Shown here: positions 1 through 9,221 of the stretch, one piece after another
How positions within the stretch are numbered: the first letter of the stretch is position 1
How the letters are laid out: every line of letters starts with the position of its first letter
Origin: 66-474 sp051961995
GTDB lineage: Bacteria; Pseudomonadota; Gammaproteobacteria; Xanthomonadales; Rhodanobacteraceae
DNA length: 64,000 bases
Direction of reading: 5' to 3'
NCBI GenBank assembly: GCA_051961995.1
Contig: JBQCCR010000007.1
Span: 13,139 to 77,138 of the forward strand
The notes under the pieces: model-generated
Told to the model about the DNA's origin: nothing
The model's database searches: none
The model's input: only the letters and a program-made list of their open reading frames with translations
Translations under genes and position numbers: made by a program

Positions 1-2499
1 GGGTTCGCGGCGCACGAACAGGTCGGCCTGCGGTTTCGCGTCGCCACCGCTTTGAGCTGCTGCGCGCATCGAGTGCGCGTGCCTGCCGTTTTCCAGTTCC
101 GCCAGCGTCCGCCGCGCTTCGGCGATCACGCTCTTCGGCAAACCCGCGAGCGCGGCCACCTGCAGGCCGAAGCTGCGGTTGGCCGGCCCTTCCTTGACCG
201 CGTGCATGAAGACCAGTTGATCCCCTTGCTTCTGGTCGTGATATTCCACGGCGTCCAGATGCACGTTGGCGATGTGCTCGAACTGTGCGGCCAGTTCGGT
301 CAATTCGAAATAATGCGTGGCGAACAGCGTGTAAGCGCGATTGACCGTGGCCAGGTGCACCGCCGCGGCGCGCGCGAGCGACAGGCCGTCGTAGGTAGAC
401 GTCCCGCGTCCGACTTCGTCCATCAGCACCAGCGATTGTGGCGTGGCGTTGTGCAGGATGTTGGCGGTCTCGCTCATCTCCACCATGAAGGTGGACTGCC
501 CGCGCGCCAGATCGTCGCCCGCGCCGATGCGGGTGACGATGCGGTCCACCGGTCCGATCCGCGCACCGGAGGCGGGTACGTAACTGCCGATGTGCGCCAG
601 CAGCACGATCAGCGCGCACTGGCGCATGTAGGTGCTCTTGCCGCCCATGTTGGGGCCGGTGATCACCAGCATGCGGCGTGAGTCGTCGAGGACGAGATCG
701 TTCGGTTCGAAGGGTTCCGCGCGTACCTGTTCCACTACGGGATGCCGGCCGCGCTCGACCGCGATGCCGGGTTCATCGGTCAATTGCGGTCGCGCCCAGT
801 CCAGCGTTTCGGCGCGTTCTGCGAGATCGGCCAGCACGTCCAGCTCGGCGATGGCATCCGCGGCGCGCTTCAACGGCTGCAGGTGTTCGATCAGCGCATC
901 CAGCACGCCTTCGTAGAGCGCGCGCTCGCGCATCAGCGAGCGCTCCTTCGCGGACAGCACCTTGTCCTCGAAGGCCTTCAGCTCCTCGGTGATGTAGCGC
1001 TCGGCATTCTTGGTGGTCTGCCGGCGCGTGTAGTGCGTGGGCGCCTTGTCGGCCTGCGCGCGGCCGAATTCGATGTAATAGCCGTGCACGCGGTTGTAGC
1101 CGACCTTCAGCGTGGCGATGCCGGTGGCGGCACGCTCGCGCGCTTCCAGTTCGATCAGGAACTGATCGGCGTTGGTGGCGAGCTGCCGCAGTTCGTCCAG
1201 TTCGGCGTCGTAACCATCCGCGATCGCGCCGCCGTCGCGCAGCAGCAGCGGCGGACGCTCGACGATCGCGTCACCCAACATTCGGGCCGTCCCCGCATGT
1301 TCGCCGATGCGTGATACCAGATCGCGCAGCAGCGGGCTGTCGAGCGTTTCGATCTGCTCCTGCAGCATGGGCGCCGCAAGCAGACCATCGCGAAGCGTCG
1401 CCAGATCGCGCGGACGCGCCGAGCGCAGCGCCACGCGCGCCAGGATGCGTTCCAGATCGCCGATCGCACGCAGTTGTTCGCGCAAGTTCTCGAATGCGCG
1501 ACCGTCGCTCAGCGCAGCGATCGCCTGTTGCCTCCCGCGCAGCACGGCGCGATCGCGCAGCGGCCGGTGCAGCCAGCGCCGCAGCGCGCGCGCGCCCATC
1601 GGCGTGATCGTGCTGTCCAGCACGCCGAGCAAGGTGTAACGCGGATCGCCGCTGGCGTGCGTGTCCAGTTCCAGATTGCGGCGTGTGGCCGCATCCATCG
1701 CGATGGTTTCGTCCGGCTGTTCGACAGCCAGGCCCGAGAGATGCGGTAACGCGGCCTTCTGCGTTTCCTGCAGGTACGCAAGCAGGCAACCGGCCGCGCC
1801 GATCGCGGCGCGCAGATGTTCCGCGCCGAAACCGGAAAGATCGCGCGTACCGAAATGCTTGGTCAGTTCACGGTGCGCACTTTCTGCATCGAAATGCCAC
1901 GGTGGCCGCTTGCGCAGACCTTTCAACGAGGACACCGCGTGAGGCCACGCCACGTCTTCGGAAACCAGCGCTTCCGCGGGCGCAAGCCGCGCAAGCTCCG
2001 CCGACAGCGCTTCCGCATCCGCGACTTCGCCCAGCAGGAAACGGCCGCCGGCCAAATCCACCCAGGCCAATCCGAAGCCGTCGTCGCGTGCGGCGATCGC
2101 CAGCAGCAGGTTGTCCCGGCGCTCCGGCAGCAACGCTTCGTCGGTGACGGTGCCGGGCGTGACGACCCGCACGACCTTGCGTTCGACCAGCCCTTTCGAC
2201 GCCGCCGGATCGCCGAGCTGTTCGCAGATCGCCACCGATTCGCCGAGCCGCACCAGCTTGGCGAGGTAACCCTCGACGGCGTGATAGGGCACGCCGGCCA
2301 TCGGGATCGGTGCGCCGGCCGATTGCCCGCGCTGGGTCAGGGTGATGTCCAGCAGGCGCGCCGCCTTGCGCGCGTCGTCGTAGAACAGTTCGTAGAAATC
2401 GCCCATCCGGAAGAACACCAGCGTGTCCGGATACTCCGCCTTGGCGGCGAAGTACTGGCGCATCAGCGGCGTGTGTTGGGCGAGGTCGTCTCGATTCAT
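1..2499 (-). CDS. mutS: DNA mismatch repair protein MutS (3' end outside window)
   Basis: MutS recognises base mismatches and small loops and starts methyl-directed repair with MutL. The visible 833 residues run from the ATG at 2499 to the window edge with no stop, so only the extreme C-terminus is missing (E. coli MutS has 853 residues). The mismatch-reading Phe-X-Glu motif is F35-Y36-E37. The Walker A motif TGPNMGGKST is at residues 614-623, followed by the Walker B and signature region (LVLMDEVGRGTSTYDG). The tail reads ...GGDAKPQADLFVRREP, typical of the linker before the tetramerisation tail. It lies downstream of, and on the same strand as, the cys genes, but 131 bp separate it from cysA and the functions are unrelated. 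Confidence 0.97.
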   Translation of the reverse strand, partial: MNRDDLAQHTPLMRQYFAAKAEYPDTLVFFRMGDFYELFYDDARKAARLLDITLTQRGQSAGAPIPMAGVPYHAVEGYLAKLVRLGESVAICEQLGDPAASKGLVERKVVRVVTPGTVTDEALLPERRDNLLLAIAARDDGFGLAWVDLAGGRFLLGEVADAEALSAELARLAPAEALVSEDVAWPHAVSSLKGLRKRPPWHFDAESAHRELTKHFGTRDLSGFGAEHLRAAIGAAGCLLAYLQETQKAALPHLSGLAVEQPDETIAMDAATRRNLELDTHASGDPRYTLLGVLDSTITPMGARALRRWLHRPLRDRAVLRGRQQAIAALSDGRAFENLREQLRAIGDLERILARVALRSARPRDLATLRDGLLAAPMLQEQIETLDSPLLRDLVSRIGEHAGTARMLGDAIVERPPLLLRDGGAIADGYDAELDELRQLATNADQFLIELEARERAATGIATLKVGYNRVHGYYIEFGRAQADKAPTHYTRRQTTKNAERYITEELKAFEDKVLSAKERSLMRERALYEGVLDALIEHLQPLKRAADAIAELDVLADLAERAETLDWARPQLTDEPGIAVERGRHPVVEQVRAEPFEPNDLVLDDSRRMLVITGPNMGGKSTYMRQCALIVLLAHIGSYVPASGARIGPVDRIVTRIGAGDDLARGQSTFMVEMSETANILHNATPQSLVLMDEVGRGTSTYDGLSLARAAAVHLATVNRAYTLFATHYFELTELAAQFEHIANVHLDAVEYHDQKQGDQLVFMHAVKEGPANRSFGLQVAALAGLPKSVIAEARRTLAELENGRHAHSMRAAAQSGGDAKPQADLFVRREP

Positions 2500-2630
2500 G
2501 GCGGGGTGGACATGCGAGGAGCGCGAGTTTCGCATGGTGCGCGCCGCTCCCACCATATCCCGTCCACGGACGTGGACATGAAACTGCAGGGGGCGCCGGG
2601 GACAAAGCGCGCCGCCATGCGTGTGCGCAC

Positions 2631-3788
2631 TCACATGGTCAGGGCCGGAGCCGGTGCGGCACAGGCCCAGGCATCCCTGCCTTCCTCATTGGAATTCCGC
2701 CATTCCCAGCGCAGTTCGGAAATCAGGTCGGTGCTTCCGTGCCGGTGCGGAAAGATGACCGCCTTGCGGGGACTGACGCGCAAATCCATGCCGGGGCGCA
2801 GGCCGAGGGAGGCGAGTTCCTCGCTGGCGATATCGGCTTCGAGTGTCTGGTCCAGGGATGTGACATGCAAATCCAGATGGGTCACGCTGCCGGCGAGATA
2901 GACATGGCGCAAGCGTGCGCTCCATCCCGGCTGCGTCTCGTCCAGCGCGACAGACAGGTGCTCTGGCCGGATGTAAGCCATTGCCGCCCCGTATCTGTCC
3001 GCCCATGGCGGTTCCGGCAATGACCACTCCGAAGCCGCAAGGCGATCGTGCCTGTAACTCAGCGGAACCTTGTTCACCTTGCCGATGAACTCGCAAACGA
3101 AAGGCGTGGCCGGGTGCTGGTAAAGCATTTCCGGCGTGTCCACCTGCTCGATGCGGCCCTTGTTCATCACCGCGATCCGATCCGCAAGCTCCAGTGCTTC
3201 TTCCTGATCATGGGTGACGAAGACGGTGGTCAGTCGCGATTCGTCATGCAGTTCGCGCAGCCAGCGCCGCAGACGCACGCGCACCTGCGCATCCAGTGCG
3301 CCGAAGGGCTCGTCCAGCAACAACAGGCCGGGTTCGACCGCCAGCGCGCGCGCCAACGCCACCCGCTGGCGTTGCCCGCCCGACAGTTGCGCCGGGTAGC
3401 GGTCGCCCAATTCCTCCAGTTGTACCCGCCGCAGCAGTTGCCGCACGCGCTCGACGATGTCGCGTCGCCCCGGCCGCTTGCGCCACGGCCGCACGCGTAA
3501 TCCGAAGGCGATGTTTTCCCGCACGGAGAGATGGCGGAACAACGCGTAGTGCTGGAAGACCAGACCGACCTTGCGCTTGCGCGCCGGAGCGGCGAGGAAG
3601 TCCGCGCCTTCGTGCTCGACGGTGCCGCCATCGGGATAATCCAGTCCGGCAAGAATGCGCAGCAACGTGGTCTTGCCCGAACCGGAAGGTCCGAGCAACG
3701 CGACGAACTCTTCCGGCGCGATGCTCAGGCTGACATCATCCAGCGCGGCAAACCCGGTGAAGCGGCGGGTCAGGTTCCTGATCTGCAT
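2631..3788 (-). CDS. cysA: Sulfate/thiosulfate ABC importer, ATP-binding subunit CysA
   Basis: This is the ATPase that powers sulfate/thiosulfate uptake by the CysT-CysW channel. At 385 residues it has Walker A GPSGSGKTT at 33-41, signature LSGGQRQR at 135-142, Walker B LLLLDE at 155-160 and the switch histidine in FVTHDQEEALEL. After residue ~235 comes the regulatory C-terminal domain usual in CysA (IRPEHLSVAL), and then a short tail that looks lineage-specific. The ATG at 3788 follows the cysW stop by 9 bp on the minus strand, so it is the last gene of the sbp-cysT-cysW-cysA operon. Generic sugar or spermidine importers share these motifs; the neighbours settle the sulfate assignment. Confidence 0.95.
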   Translation of the reverse strand: MQIRNLTRRFTGFAALDDVSLSIAPEEFVALLGPSGSGKTTLLRILAGLDYPDGGTVEHEGADFLAAPARKRKVGLVFQHYALFRHLSVRENIAFGLRVRPWRKRPGRRDIVERVRQLLRRVQLEELGDRYPAQLSGGQRQRVALARALAVEPGLLLLDEPFGALDAQVRVRLRRWLRELHDESRLTTVFVTHDQEEALELADRIAVMNKGRIEQVDTPEMLYQHPATPFVCEFIGKVNKVPLSYRHDRLAASEWSLPEPPWADRYGAAMAYIRPEHLSVALDETQPGWSARLRHVYLAGSVTHLDLHVTSLDQTLEADIASEELASLGLRPGMDLRVSPRKAVIFPHRHGSTDLISELRWEWRNSNEEGRDAWACAAPAPALTM

Positions 3789-3797
3789 GGCACGTCC

Positions 3798-4661
3798 TCA
3801 ATGTCCACCCGGCGCATGCGCGGCCAGCGCATCCGCATAGCGCCACTCCAGCAGGCTCTTGATTGCGAGCGTGAGCAGCGCGAGCAAGGCCAGCAGGGAG
3901 GCGACCGCGAAGGCTCCCACGTAGTCGTATTCGTTGTAGCGCATCTCCACTTCCAGCGGCATGGTGGTGGTGAGGCCGCGGATGTGTCCGGACACGACGG
4001 AGACCGCGCCGAATTCCCCCATTGCGCGCGCATTGCACAGCAGCACGCCATACAGCAGTGCCCAGCGGATGTTCGGAAGCGTCACCCGGAAGAACATCTG
4101 CCAGCCGCTGGCGCCGAGCACGCGTGCGGCTTCGTCCTCCTCGCCGCCCAGCGACTGCATCAGCGGAATCAGTTCGCGTGCCACGAAGGGCAAGGTGACG
4201 AAGATCGTTGCGAGCACCAGGCCGGGCACGGCGAAGATGATCTTGATGCCGTGTGCATCCAGCCACGGACCGAACCAGCCTTGCGCGCCGAACAGCAGCA
4301 CGTAGATCAGGCCGGAGATGACCGGCGAGACCGAAAAGGGAATGTCAATGATCGTTCCCAGCAGCGCCTTGCCCGGAAACTGGAAGCGCGTCATCAGCCA
4401 GGCGGCCGTCACGCCGAAGACGAGGTTCAATGGCACCGCGATGCCGGCGACGAGCAAGGTCAGCCAAATCGAAGCGCGTGCTTCGGGTTGTGCAATGCTG
4501 GCGAGATACGCCACCACGCCCTGCCGCAAACCTTCCGCGAACACCACGGCCAGCGGGAACAGCAGGAACACCACCAGGAACGCCACGGCGACCAGTACCA
4601 GTGCCACGTGCAGCATGCGCCGCCGCCGCACGCCCGGGCGCGGGATCGCGATCGCGTTCAT
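3798..4661 (-). CDS. cysW: Sulfate ABC importer permease CysW
   Basis: One of the two inner-membrane channel subunits for sulfate import. The 287 residues start with a basic cytoplasmic stretch and then a first membrane helix (about residues 17-42). About five further hydrophobic segments follow, with the binding-protein-dependent permease loop around residues 180-200 (EAARVLGASGWQMFFRVTLP), which docks on CysA. The start overlaps the cysT stop by 4 bp (ATGA), which indicates translational coupling. The C-terminus ends with a short hydrophilic tail (DALAAHAPGGH). Confidence 0.94.
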   Translation of the reverse strand: MNAIAIPRPGVRRRRMLHVALVLVAVAFLVVFLLFPLAVVFAEGLRQGVVAYLASIAQPEARASIWLTLLVAGIAVPLNLVFGVTAAWLMTRFQFPGKALLGTIIDIPFSVSPVISGLIYVLLFGAQGWFGPWLDAHGIKIIFAVPGLVLATIFVTLPFVARELIPLMQSLGGEEDEAARVLGASGWQMFFRVTLPNIRWALLYGVLLCNARAMGEFGAVSVVSGHIRGLTTTMPLEVEMRYNEYDYVGAFAVASLLALLALLTLAIKSLLEWRYADALAAHAPGGH

Positions 4662-5482
4662 GTGGGCACCTCCGCCCAGCGCGAACTCCAGCGTTGCAGG
4701 TATGAGATCAGGATCAGCAGCACGAAGGAAAACGCCAGCATGATCACGGCCAGTGCCGCGGCGCCCGCGTAATCGAATTGCTCGAGTTTCTGCACGATCA
4801 ACAGCGGCGCAATTTCCGAGCGCAACGGAATGTTGCCGGCGATGAAGATCACCGATCCGTATTCGCCGGCCGCGCGCGCGAGCGCCAGCGCGAAGCCGGT
4901 CAAAAGAGCCGGCGCAAGCATCGGCAGCAGCACGCGGGCGAAGGTCTGCCAGCGGCGGGCGCCGAGGCTTTCGGCGGCCTCCTCGATCTCGCGATCGAGA
5001 TTTTCAAGAACCGGCTGCAGCGTGCGCACCACGAAGGGGAATCCGACAAACGCCATCGCGATCAACACGCCTTGCGGCGCGTAGGCAATGCGAATATCCG
5101 CCAGCGCGAACCAGCGGCCCAGCCACCCGTTGGGCGCATACAGCGCGGTGAGCGCGATGCCTGCGACCGCCGTGGGCATTGCAAACGGGAGATCGATGAA
5201 GGCATCCAGCAGGCGCCGTCCCGGAAAGCGGTAGCGCACCAGCACCCACGCGACCAACAGTCCGAACAGCGCATCCAGCAGTGCGGCCAGCAATGCACCG
5301 CCGAACGACAAACGCAAGGCCGCGATCACCCGCGCCGAAGAGAGCAGGTTCAACCATGCTTCCGTACCCGCGCCGGTCGCCCTCCATGCCAATGCCGCGA
5401 GCGGCAGCAGCACGATCAGCCCCAGGTAGCTCAGCGTCAGCCCGAGGCTCAATCCGAAACCCGGCAGGACGCGCCGTTTCAT
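4658..5482 (-). CDS. cysT: Sulfate ABC importer permease CysT (CysU)
   Basis: Partner permease of CysW in the inner membrane. The 274 residues contain about six hydrophobic segments. The EAA-type coupling loop is EEAAESLGARRWQTFARVLLP near residues 165-185, followed by the family motif GEYGSVIFIAGNIP. The ATG at 5482 lies 3 bp past the sbp stop, and the 3' end overlaps cysW by 4 bp, so the transporter genes form one tight transcription unit. Confidence 0.94.
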   Translation of the reverse strand: MKRRVLPGFGLSLGLTLSYLGLIVLLPLAALAWRATGAGTEAWLNLLSSARVIAALRLSFGGALLAALLDALFGLLVAWVLVRYRFPGRRLLDAFIDLPFAMPTAVAGIALTALYAPNGWLGRWFALADIRIAYAPQGVLIAMAFVGFPFVVRTLQPVLENLDREIEEAAESLGARRWQTFARVLLPMLAPALLTGFALALARAAGEYGSVIFIAGNIPLRSEIAPLLIVQKLEQFDYAGAAALAVIMLAFSFVLLILISYLQRWSSRWAEVPT

Positions 5483-5485
5483 GGC

Positions 5486-6484
5486 TCAACCCCCCGGGCC
5501 GATCTGATCGAAGATGCCGCCGTCGGCGAAGAATTTTGCATGCACCTGGCGCCAGTCGCCGAACATTTCGCGAATGGTGAAAGTCTTCACCTTCGGGAAT
5601 TGCGCGGCGTATTTCGCCATCACCTGCGGCGAGCGCGGGCGATAGAAATGCTTCGCTTCCAGTTCCTGCCCCTGCGGTGAATAGAGGAATTTCAGGTACG
5701 CCTCGGCAACCGCGCGCGTGCGGTGCTTGTCCACGTTCGCGTCGATCACGGTGACGGGCGGTTCCGCGAGGATGCTCAGCGAGGGCATCACGATCTCGAA
5801 GCTGCCCTTGCCCAGCTCGCGCTGCGCCAGCAGCGCCTCGTTCTCCCACGCCAGCAGCACGTCGCCCATGCCGCGCTGCACGAACGTGTTGGTCGCGCCG
5901 CGCGCGCCGGTGTCCAGCACCGGCACATGCTGGTACAGCGCCTTGACGAATGCGCGCGCCTTGGCTTCGTTGCCGCCGGGCTGTTTCAACGCATAGCCCC
6001 AGGCGGCGAGGAAATTCCAGCGCGCGCCGCCGGAGGTCTTCGGGTTCGGCGTGATCACCTGCACGCCTGGCCGGATCAGATCGGACCAGTCCCTGATCTT
6101 CTTCGGGTTGCCCTTGCGCACCAGGAAGACGATCGTCGAGGTGTAGGGCGCGGAATTGTCCGGCAAGCGCTGCTGCCAGTTCCTGGCGATCAGGCCGCGG
6201 CCGGCCAGCGTGTCGAGGTCATAGGCAAGCGCCAGTGTGGCCACATCGGCGGGCAGCCCGTCCACGATCGCGCGCGCCTGCTTGCCGGAACCGTCGTGCG
6301 ACATGCGGATGGTGAGGTCGCCGCCGTGCCGGGCCTTCCATTGCGCGGCGAATGCCGCATTCACGTCGCGATAGAGCTCGCGCGTCGGATCGTAGGAGGC
6401 GTTGAGCAAGGTCACGCCGCTTGCCGCGGCGAGCAAAGGCGCAAAGAGGGAGAAACAGGCGAACAGCAGCGCGACACGTTTCAT
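5486..6484 (-). CDS. sbp: Periplasmic sulfate-binding protein
   Basis: Captures sulfate in the periplasm and delivers it to CysT-CysW. The 332 residues open with a signal peptide (MKRVALLFACFSLFAPLLAAASG, cleavage near A21/S22). The mature part has the family sequence LLNASYDPTRELYRDVN, the ligand-loop stretch SHDGSGKQARAI and the segment ITPNPKTSGGARWNFLAAWG, all characteristic of Sbp/CysP. Length matches E. coli Sbp (329). It is first in the operon, so the promoter should lie in the 233 bp to 6717; I found no convincing promoter or CysB-type site there. I cannot tell a sulfate from a thiosulfate preference by sequence alone. Confidence 0.94.
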   Translation of the reverse strand: MKRVALLFACFSLFAPLLAAASGVTLLNASYDPTRELYRDVNAAFAAQWKARHGGDLTIRMSHDGSGKQARAIVDGLPADVATLALAYDLDTLAGRGLIARNWQQRLPDNSAPYTSTIVFLVRKGNPKKIRDWSDLIRPGVQVITPNPKTSGGARWNFLAAWGYALKQPGGNEAKARAFVKALYQHVPVLDTGARGATNTFVQRGMGDVLLAWENEALLAQRELGKGSFEIVMPSLSILAEPPVTVIDANVDKHRTRAVAEAYLKFLYSPQGQELEAKHFYRPRSPQVMAKYAAQFPKVKTFTIREMFGDWRQVHAKFFADGGIFDQIGPGG

Positions 6485-6663
6485 GGTGACATCCTTGCAT
6501 CACGAAAGTGGAACGGCTCGCTTGATGGCGCCCCGCCTGATAAACGCGGGCAGGTTGGGCTTCTCGGCTATCACTCCAGCATGGCGGGAGTTAAGGATGC
6601 GCGAGGGATTCGTTCCCCTTCGGCAAGGCGGATGCGCTGTCTTGTGTCATCGGGCCATCGGTG

Positions 6664-6690
6664 TCCACCGGCGCCAGAGGCGCCGGTGGA
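6664..6690 (-). terminator. Perfect 12-bp hairpin after the porin gene
   Basis: Positions 6664-6675 and 6679-6690 are perfectly complementary (12 bp, GC-rich) with a 3-nt AGA loop. The hairpin lies 28 bp past the stop of the porin gene. No T-run follows in the minus direction, so it may be a Rho-independent terminator of imperfect type or an mRNA 3'-end stabiliser. Confidence 0.55.
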
Positions 6691-6717
6691 TCCGGGAACG
6701 GGTCAACCCTGGTCCGG

Positions 6718-7932
6718 TCAGAATTTCACCTCGCCCCACGCGCCGAGCTCGCGGGTCCTGGTATCCGTGGTGCTGTCGTTTTTCAGTCGCTCGTTCTTGT
6801 AGGCCACCGCCATGCGCACACCATCGGTGACCGGGAAAGCAACCCCCAGGTTGTAATAAGTATCCTTCAGACTCGGATCGAGTTCCTTGCTGGGCTTGAC
6901 CCTGTCATAGCGGCCGAAGATCGAAGCAGGGCCGAAGTCGTAGCTGCTCCACAACGACCAGCCATCGGCCGAATCGGTGGCCGGCGTGAGCACGTTGTTC
7001 CAGTTGGTCGCGCGGAAGTATTCGCCGCCAAGGCGGAAGCCGCCGGCGTGGTACGCAGCCATCGCGTCGTAGCGATGTGCATCGTGCAGCGCCGGCGTGC
7101 CGTGCGTGTCCTTGCCCAGATCACCGCTGTAGCCGCCCACTCCGATCATCACGCTCTTGATCGGCTGGAATCCTACGCGGCCTTCGAAATCCACGCTGTT
7201 GGAGCGCGTCGGGTTCTTGTAACCGCCACCATTGACGATCGAGGCCTGGTAATTGAACAGGCCGTTGTCGCCGAGCAGATGCACGCCCCAGTCGGCGGAG
7301 CTGCCGAACTTGGCGCGATCGACCAGCGTGTTCTCCACGAACCGGTAGCCGTACCAGTCTTCCACGAACGGGATCCAGGCCATGTTGGCCGAGCCTGCGC
7401 GCACGGTCGCCAGCGGACTGAACTTACCTTGCAGGTAGGCTTTCTTGACGAACAGCTGCGTCTCGCCGTCCACACTGCTGTAGTTGAAATCGGTGGTGAG
7501 GTTGGCCGACCAGATGTCGTTGAAGGCGTGGTCCACCGTGAGGTAGAAGCGCTTCACGTCCAGCCCGGTGCCGGACGTGTCGGTCTTGTTGCCGTTTTTG
7601 GTCTGGTCGAGATGGGTGAAATCGATGAACGCGGTGCCGCCGACCTTGGTGTTGTCGGCCCAGGTGCCGGACGCAGGTTGCGCAGGCTTCGCCTGTTGCT
7701 GCTGCATCGCCTCGAGGTTCTGCTGCGTACTGACGTTGATGCTGGATTGCGCATCCGAGCGTTGCTCCAGCTCCTCCACTTTCGCTTGCAATGCCGCGAG
7801 CTGCTGTTTCAGTTGCGCGATTTCGGCGGCCTGCCCGGAAGCTTGATCCGGTTGCGCGAAGGCGGGCGAGGCGACACCGACGCTGCCGCCCAGGGCGAGT
7901 GCAATGGCGACGGCAAGAACTCTGGATTTCAT
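6718..7932 (-). CDS. Outer-membrane porin, phosphate-selective (OprO/OprP) type
   Basis: A 404-residue outer-membrane channel, probably for phosphate or other anions. It has a signal peptide (residues 1-26, ending SPAFA), then a predicted coiled coil (about 33-62, heptad-like QLKQQLAALQAKVEELEQR) and an Ala/Gln/Pro linker. The rest is a beta-barrel of alternating aromatic/hydrophobic strands that ends in the canonical C-terminal Phe (GEWGEVKF-like end, read ...GAWGEVKF). Family features include VKRFYLTVDHAFNDIWSANLTTDF and WIPFVEDWYGYRFVE. It is divergent from pstSCAB, and the space between holds Pho-box-like repeats oriented toward this gene, which supports phosphate-starvation control. Substrate selectivity is inferred from context. 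Confidence 0.85.
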   Translation of the reverse strand: MKSRVLAVAIALALGGSVGVASPAFAQPDQASGQAAEIAQLKQQLAALQAKVEELEQRSDAQSSINVSTQQNLEAMQQQQAKPAQPASGTWADNTKVGGTAFIDFTHLDQTKNGNKTDTSGTGLDVKRFYLTVDHAFNDIWSANLTTDFNYSSVDGETQLFVKKAYLQGKFSPLATVRAGSANMAWIPFVEDWYGYRFVENTLVDRAKFGSSADWGVHLLGDNGLFNYQASIVNGGGYKNPTRSNSVDFEGRVGFQPIKSVMIGVGGYSGDLGKDTHGTPALHDAHRYDAMAAYHAGGFRLGGEYFRATNWNNVLTPATDSADGWSLWSSYDFGPASIFGRYDRVKPSKELDPSLKDTYYNLGVAFPVTDGVRMAVAYKNERLKNDSTTDTRTRELGAWGEVKF

Positions 7933-8006
7933 GATGATCTCCGCTGCGGGTGGGATGCGCTCCTAATGGCAGGCAGGAGCGGACGGCGCCAGCGTGCGGC
8001 GGATCG

Positions 8007-8046
8007 GTTACACCCATATGCACGCTGCATGACAGTTCCGAGACAG
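8007..8046 (-). promoter_or_regulatory. Tandem Pho-box-like PhoB sites
   Basis: On the minus strand four 7-mers occur at exact 11-bp spacing: CTGTCTC (8046-8040), CTGTCAT (8035-8029), CGTGCAT (8024-8018) and GTGTAAC (8013-8007). The PhoB consensus is two CTGTCAT-like repeats at 11-bp spacing, and the first two copies fit it closely. The orientation points to the porin gene, whose start codon is 75 bp away; the same sites could also activate pstS on the other strand. The phoB and phoR genes are not in this window. Confidence 0.72.
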
Positions 8047-8188
8047 CGCGTTGCGGACATCGCGGCAAACCTCCCTGTGCCGGGACGGAATGTTGTAACA
8101 CGGATGCAATCAAAACCTCATCGGCGTGCAACATGCGGCGATTGAAATTGGAGGCCGGGCAACCCCGCTCACCCACCCGGAGCCAATC

Positions 8189-9214
8189 ATGTTCCATAGC
8201 ATGTCTTCACGAATCCGCCTTGCGGCCTTTGCGGCCGCGGCGCTGTTCGGTGCCGCCGCGCACGCCACCGATATCACCGGCGCCGGTTCCACCTTCGTCT
8301 ACCCGGTGCTGTCGAAATGGTCGGCGGCCTATGCCGCGAAAACCGGCAATCACGTCAATTACCAGTCCATCGGATCCGGCGGCGGCATTGCCCAGATCAA
8401 GGCCGGCACGGTGGACTTCGGCGCCTCCGACAAGCCGCTTTCATCGGATGAACTGGCGAAGGCGGGGCTCGGCCAATTCCCGGTGGTGATCGGCGGCATC
8501 GTGCCGGTGGTGAATGTCCAGGGAATCGCATCCGGCCAGCTCAAGCTCGATGGCGCGACGCTTGCGAAGATTTTCCTGGGTGAGATCAAGACCTGGAACG
8601 ATCCGGCGATCGCCGGGCTCAACCCGGGCGTGAAATTGCCGGATACGCGCATCACGGTCGTGCATCGTTCGGACGGTTCCGGCACCACCTTCAACTTCAC
8701 CGATTACCTGTCCAAGGTTTCGCCGGGATGGAAGTCGAAGGTAGGTGAAGGCACCGCGGTGCAATGGCCGACCGGCATCGGCGGCAAGGGCAACGAGGGC
8801 GTGGCCGCCTACGTGAAGCAGGTCAGGGGCGGTATCGGTTATGTCGAATACGCCTATGCGCTGCAGAACAAGATGAGCTATGCGCTGCTGCGCAATTCAT
8901 CCGGCCGGTTCGTACAGCCCAACCTGGATTCGTTCGCTGCCGCCGCGGCGACCGCAGACTGGGCGGGTGCCAGGGATTTCAATCTGGTGATGACCAATGC
9001 GCCGGGCGCGCAGGCGTTTCCGATTGCCGCGACCACCTGGGTGATCCTCTACAAGCACCCGAAGAACGCCGAACGCAGCAAGGTCGCGTTCGACTTCTTC
9101 AAATGGTCGCTGGAACACGGCCAGCCGCTGGCGAAGTCGCTGGATTACGTGCCGCTGCCGGAGTCGCTGGTGCAGCGGATCGAGTCGTACTGGAAGACGC
9201 AGTTCGCGCAGTGA
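8189..9214 (+). CDS. pstS: Phosphate-binding periplasmic protein PstS
   Basis: High-affinity phosphate receptor for the PstCAB importer. From the ATG at 8189 it has 341 residues. GGAG at 8179-8182 sits 6 nt before this start; an in-frame ATG at 8201 is the alternative, and a longer reading from 8126 would run into the leader. The signal peptide ends near AAAHA (residue 26), and the mature protein starts TDITGAGSTFVYPVLSKW. Phosphate-loop signatures are visible: GAGSTF, SIGSGGGI, DFGASDKPL and HRSDGSGTTFNFTDYL. It is first gene of the pst operon, 7 bp before pstC. Confidence 0.96.
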   Translation: MFHSMSSRIRLAAFAAAALFGAAAHATDITGAGSTFVYPVLSKWSAAYAAKTGNHVNYQSIGSGGGIAQIKAGTVDFGASDKPLSSDELAKAGLGQFPVVIGGIVPVVNVQGIASGQLKLDGATLAKIFLGEIKTWNDPAIAGLNPGVKLPDTRITVVHRSDGSGTTFNFTDYLSKVSPGWKSKVGEGTAVQWPTGIGGKGNEGVAAYVKQVRGGIGYVEYAYALQNKMSYALLRNSSGRFVQPNLDSFAAAAATADWAGARDFNLVMTNAPGAQAFPIAATTWVILYKHPKNAERSKVAFDFFKWSLEHGQPLAKSLDYVPLPESLVQRIESYWKTQFAQ

Positions 9215-9221
9215 TCGGGCG

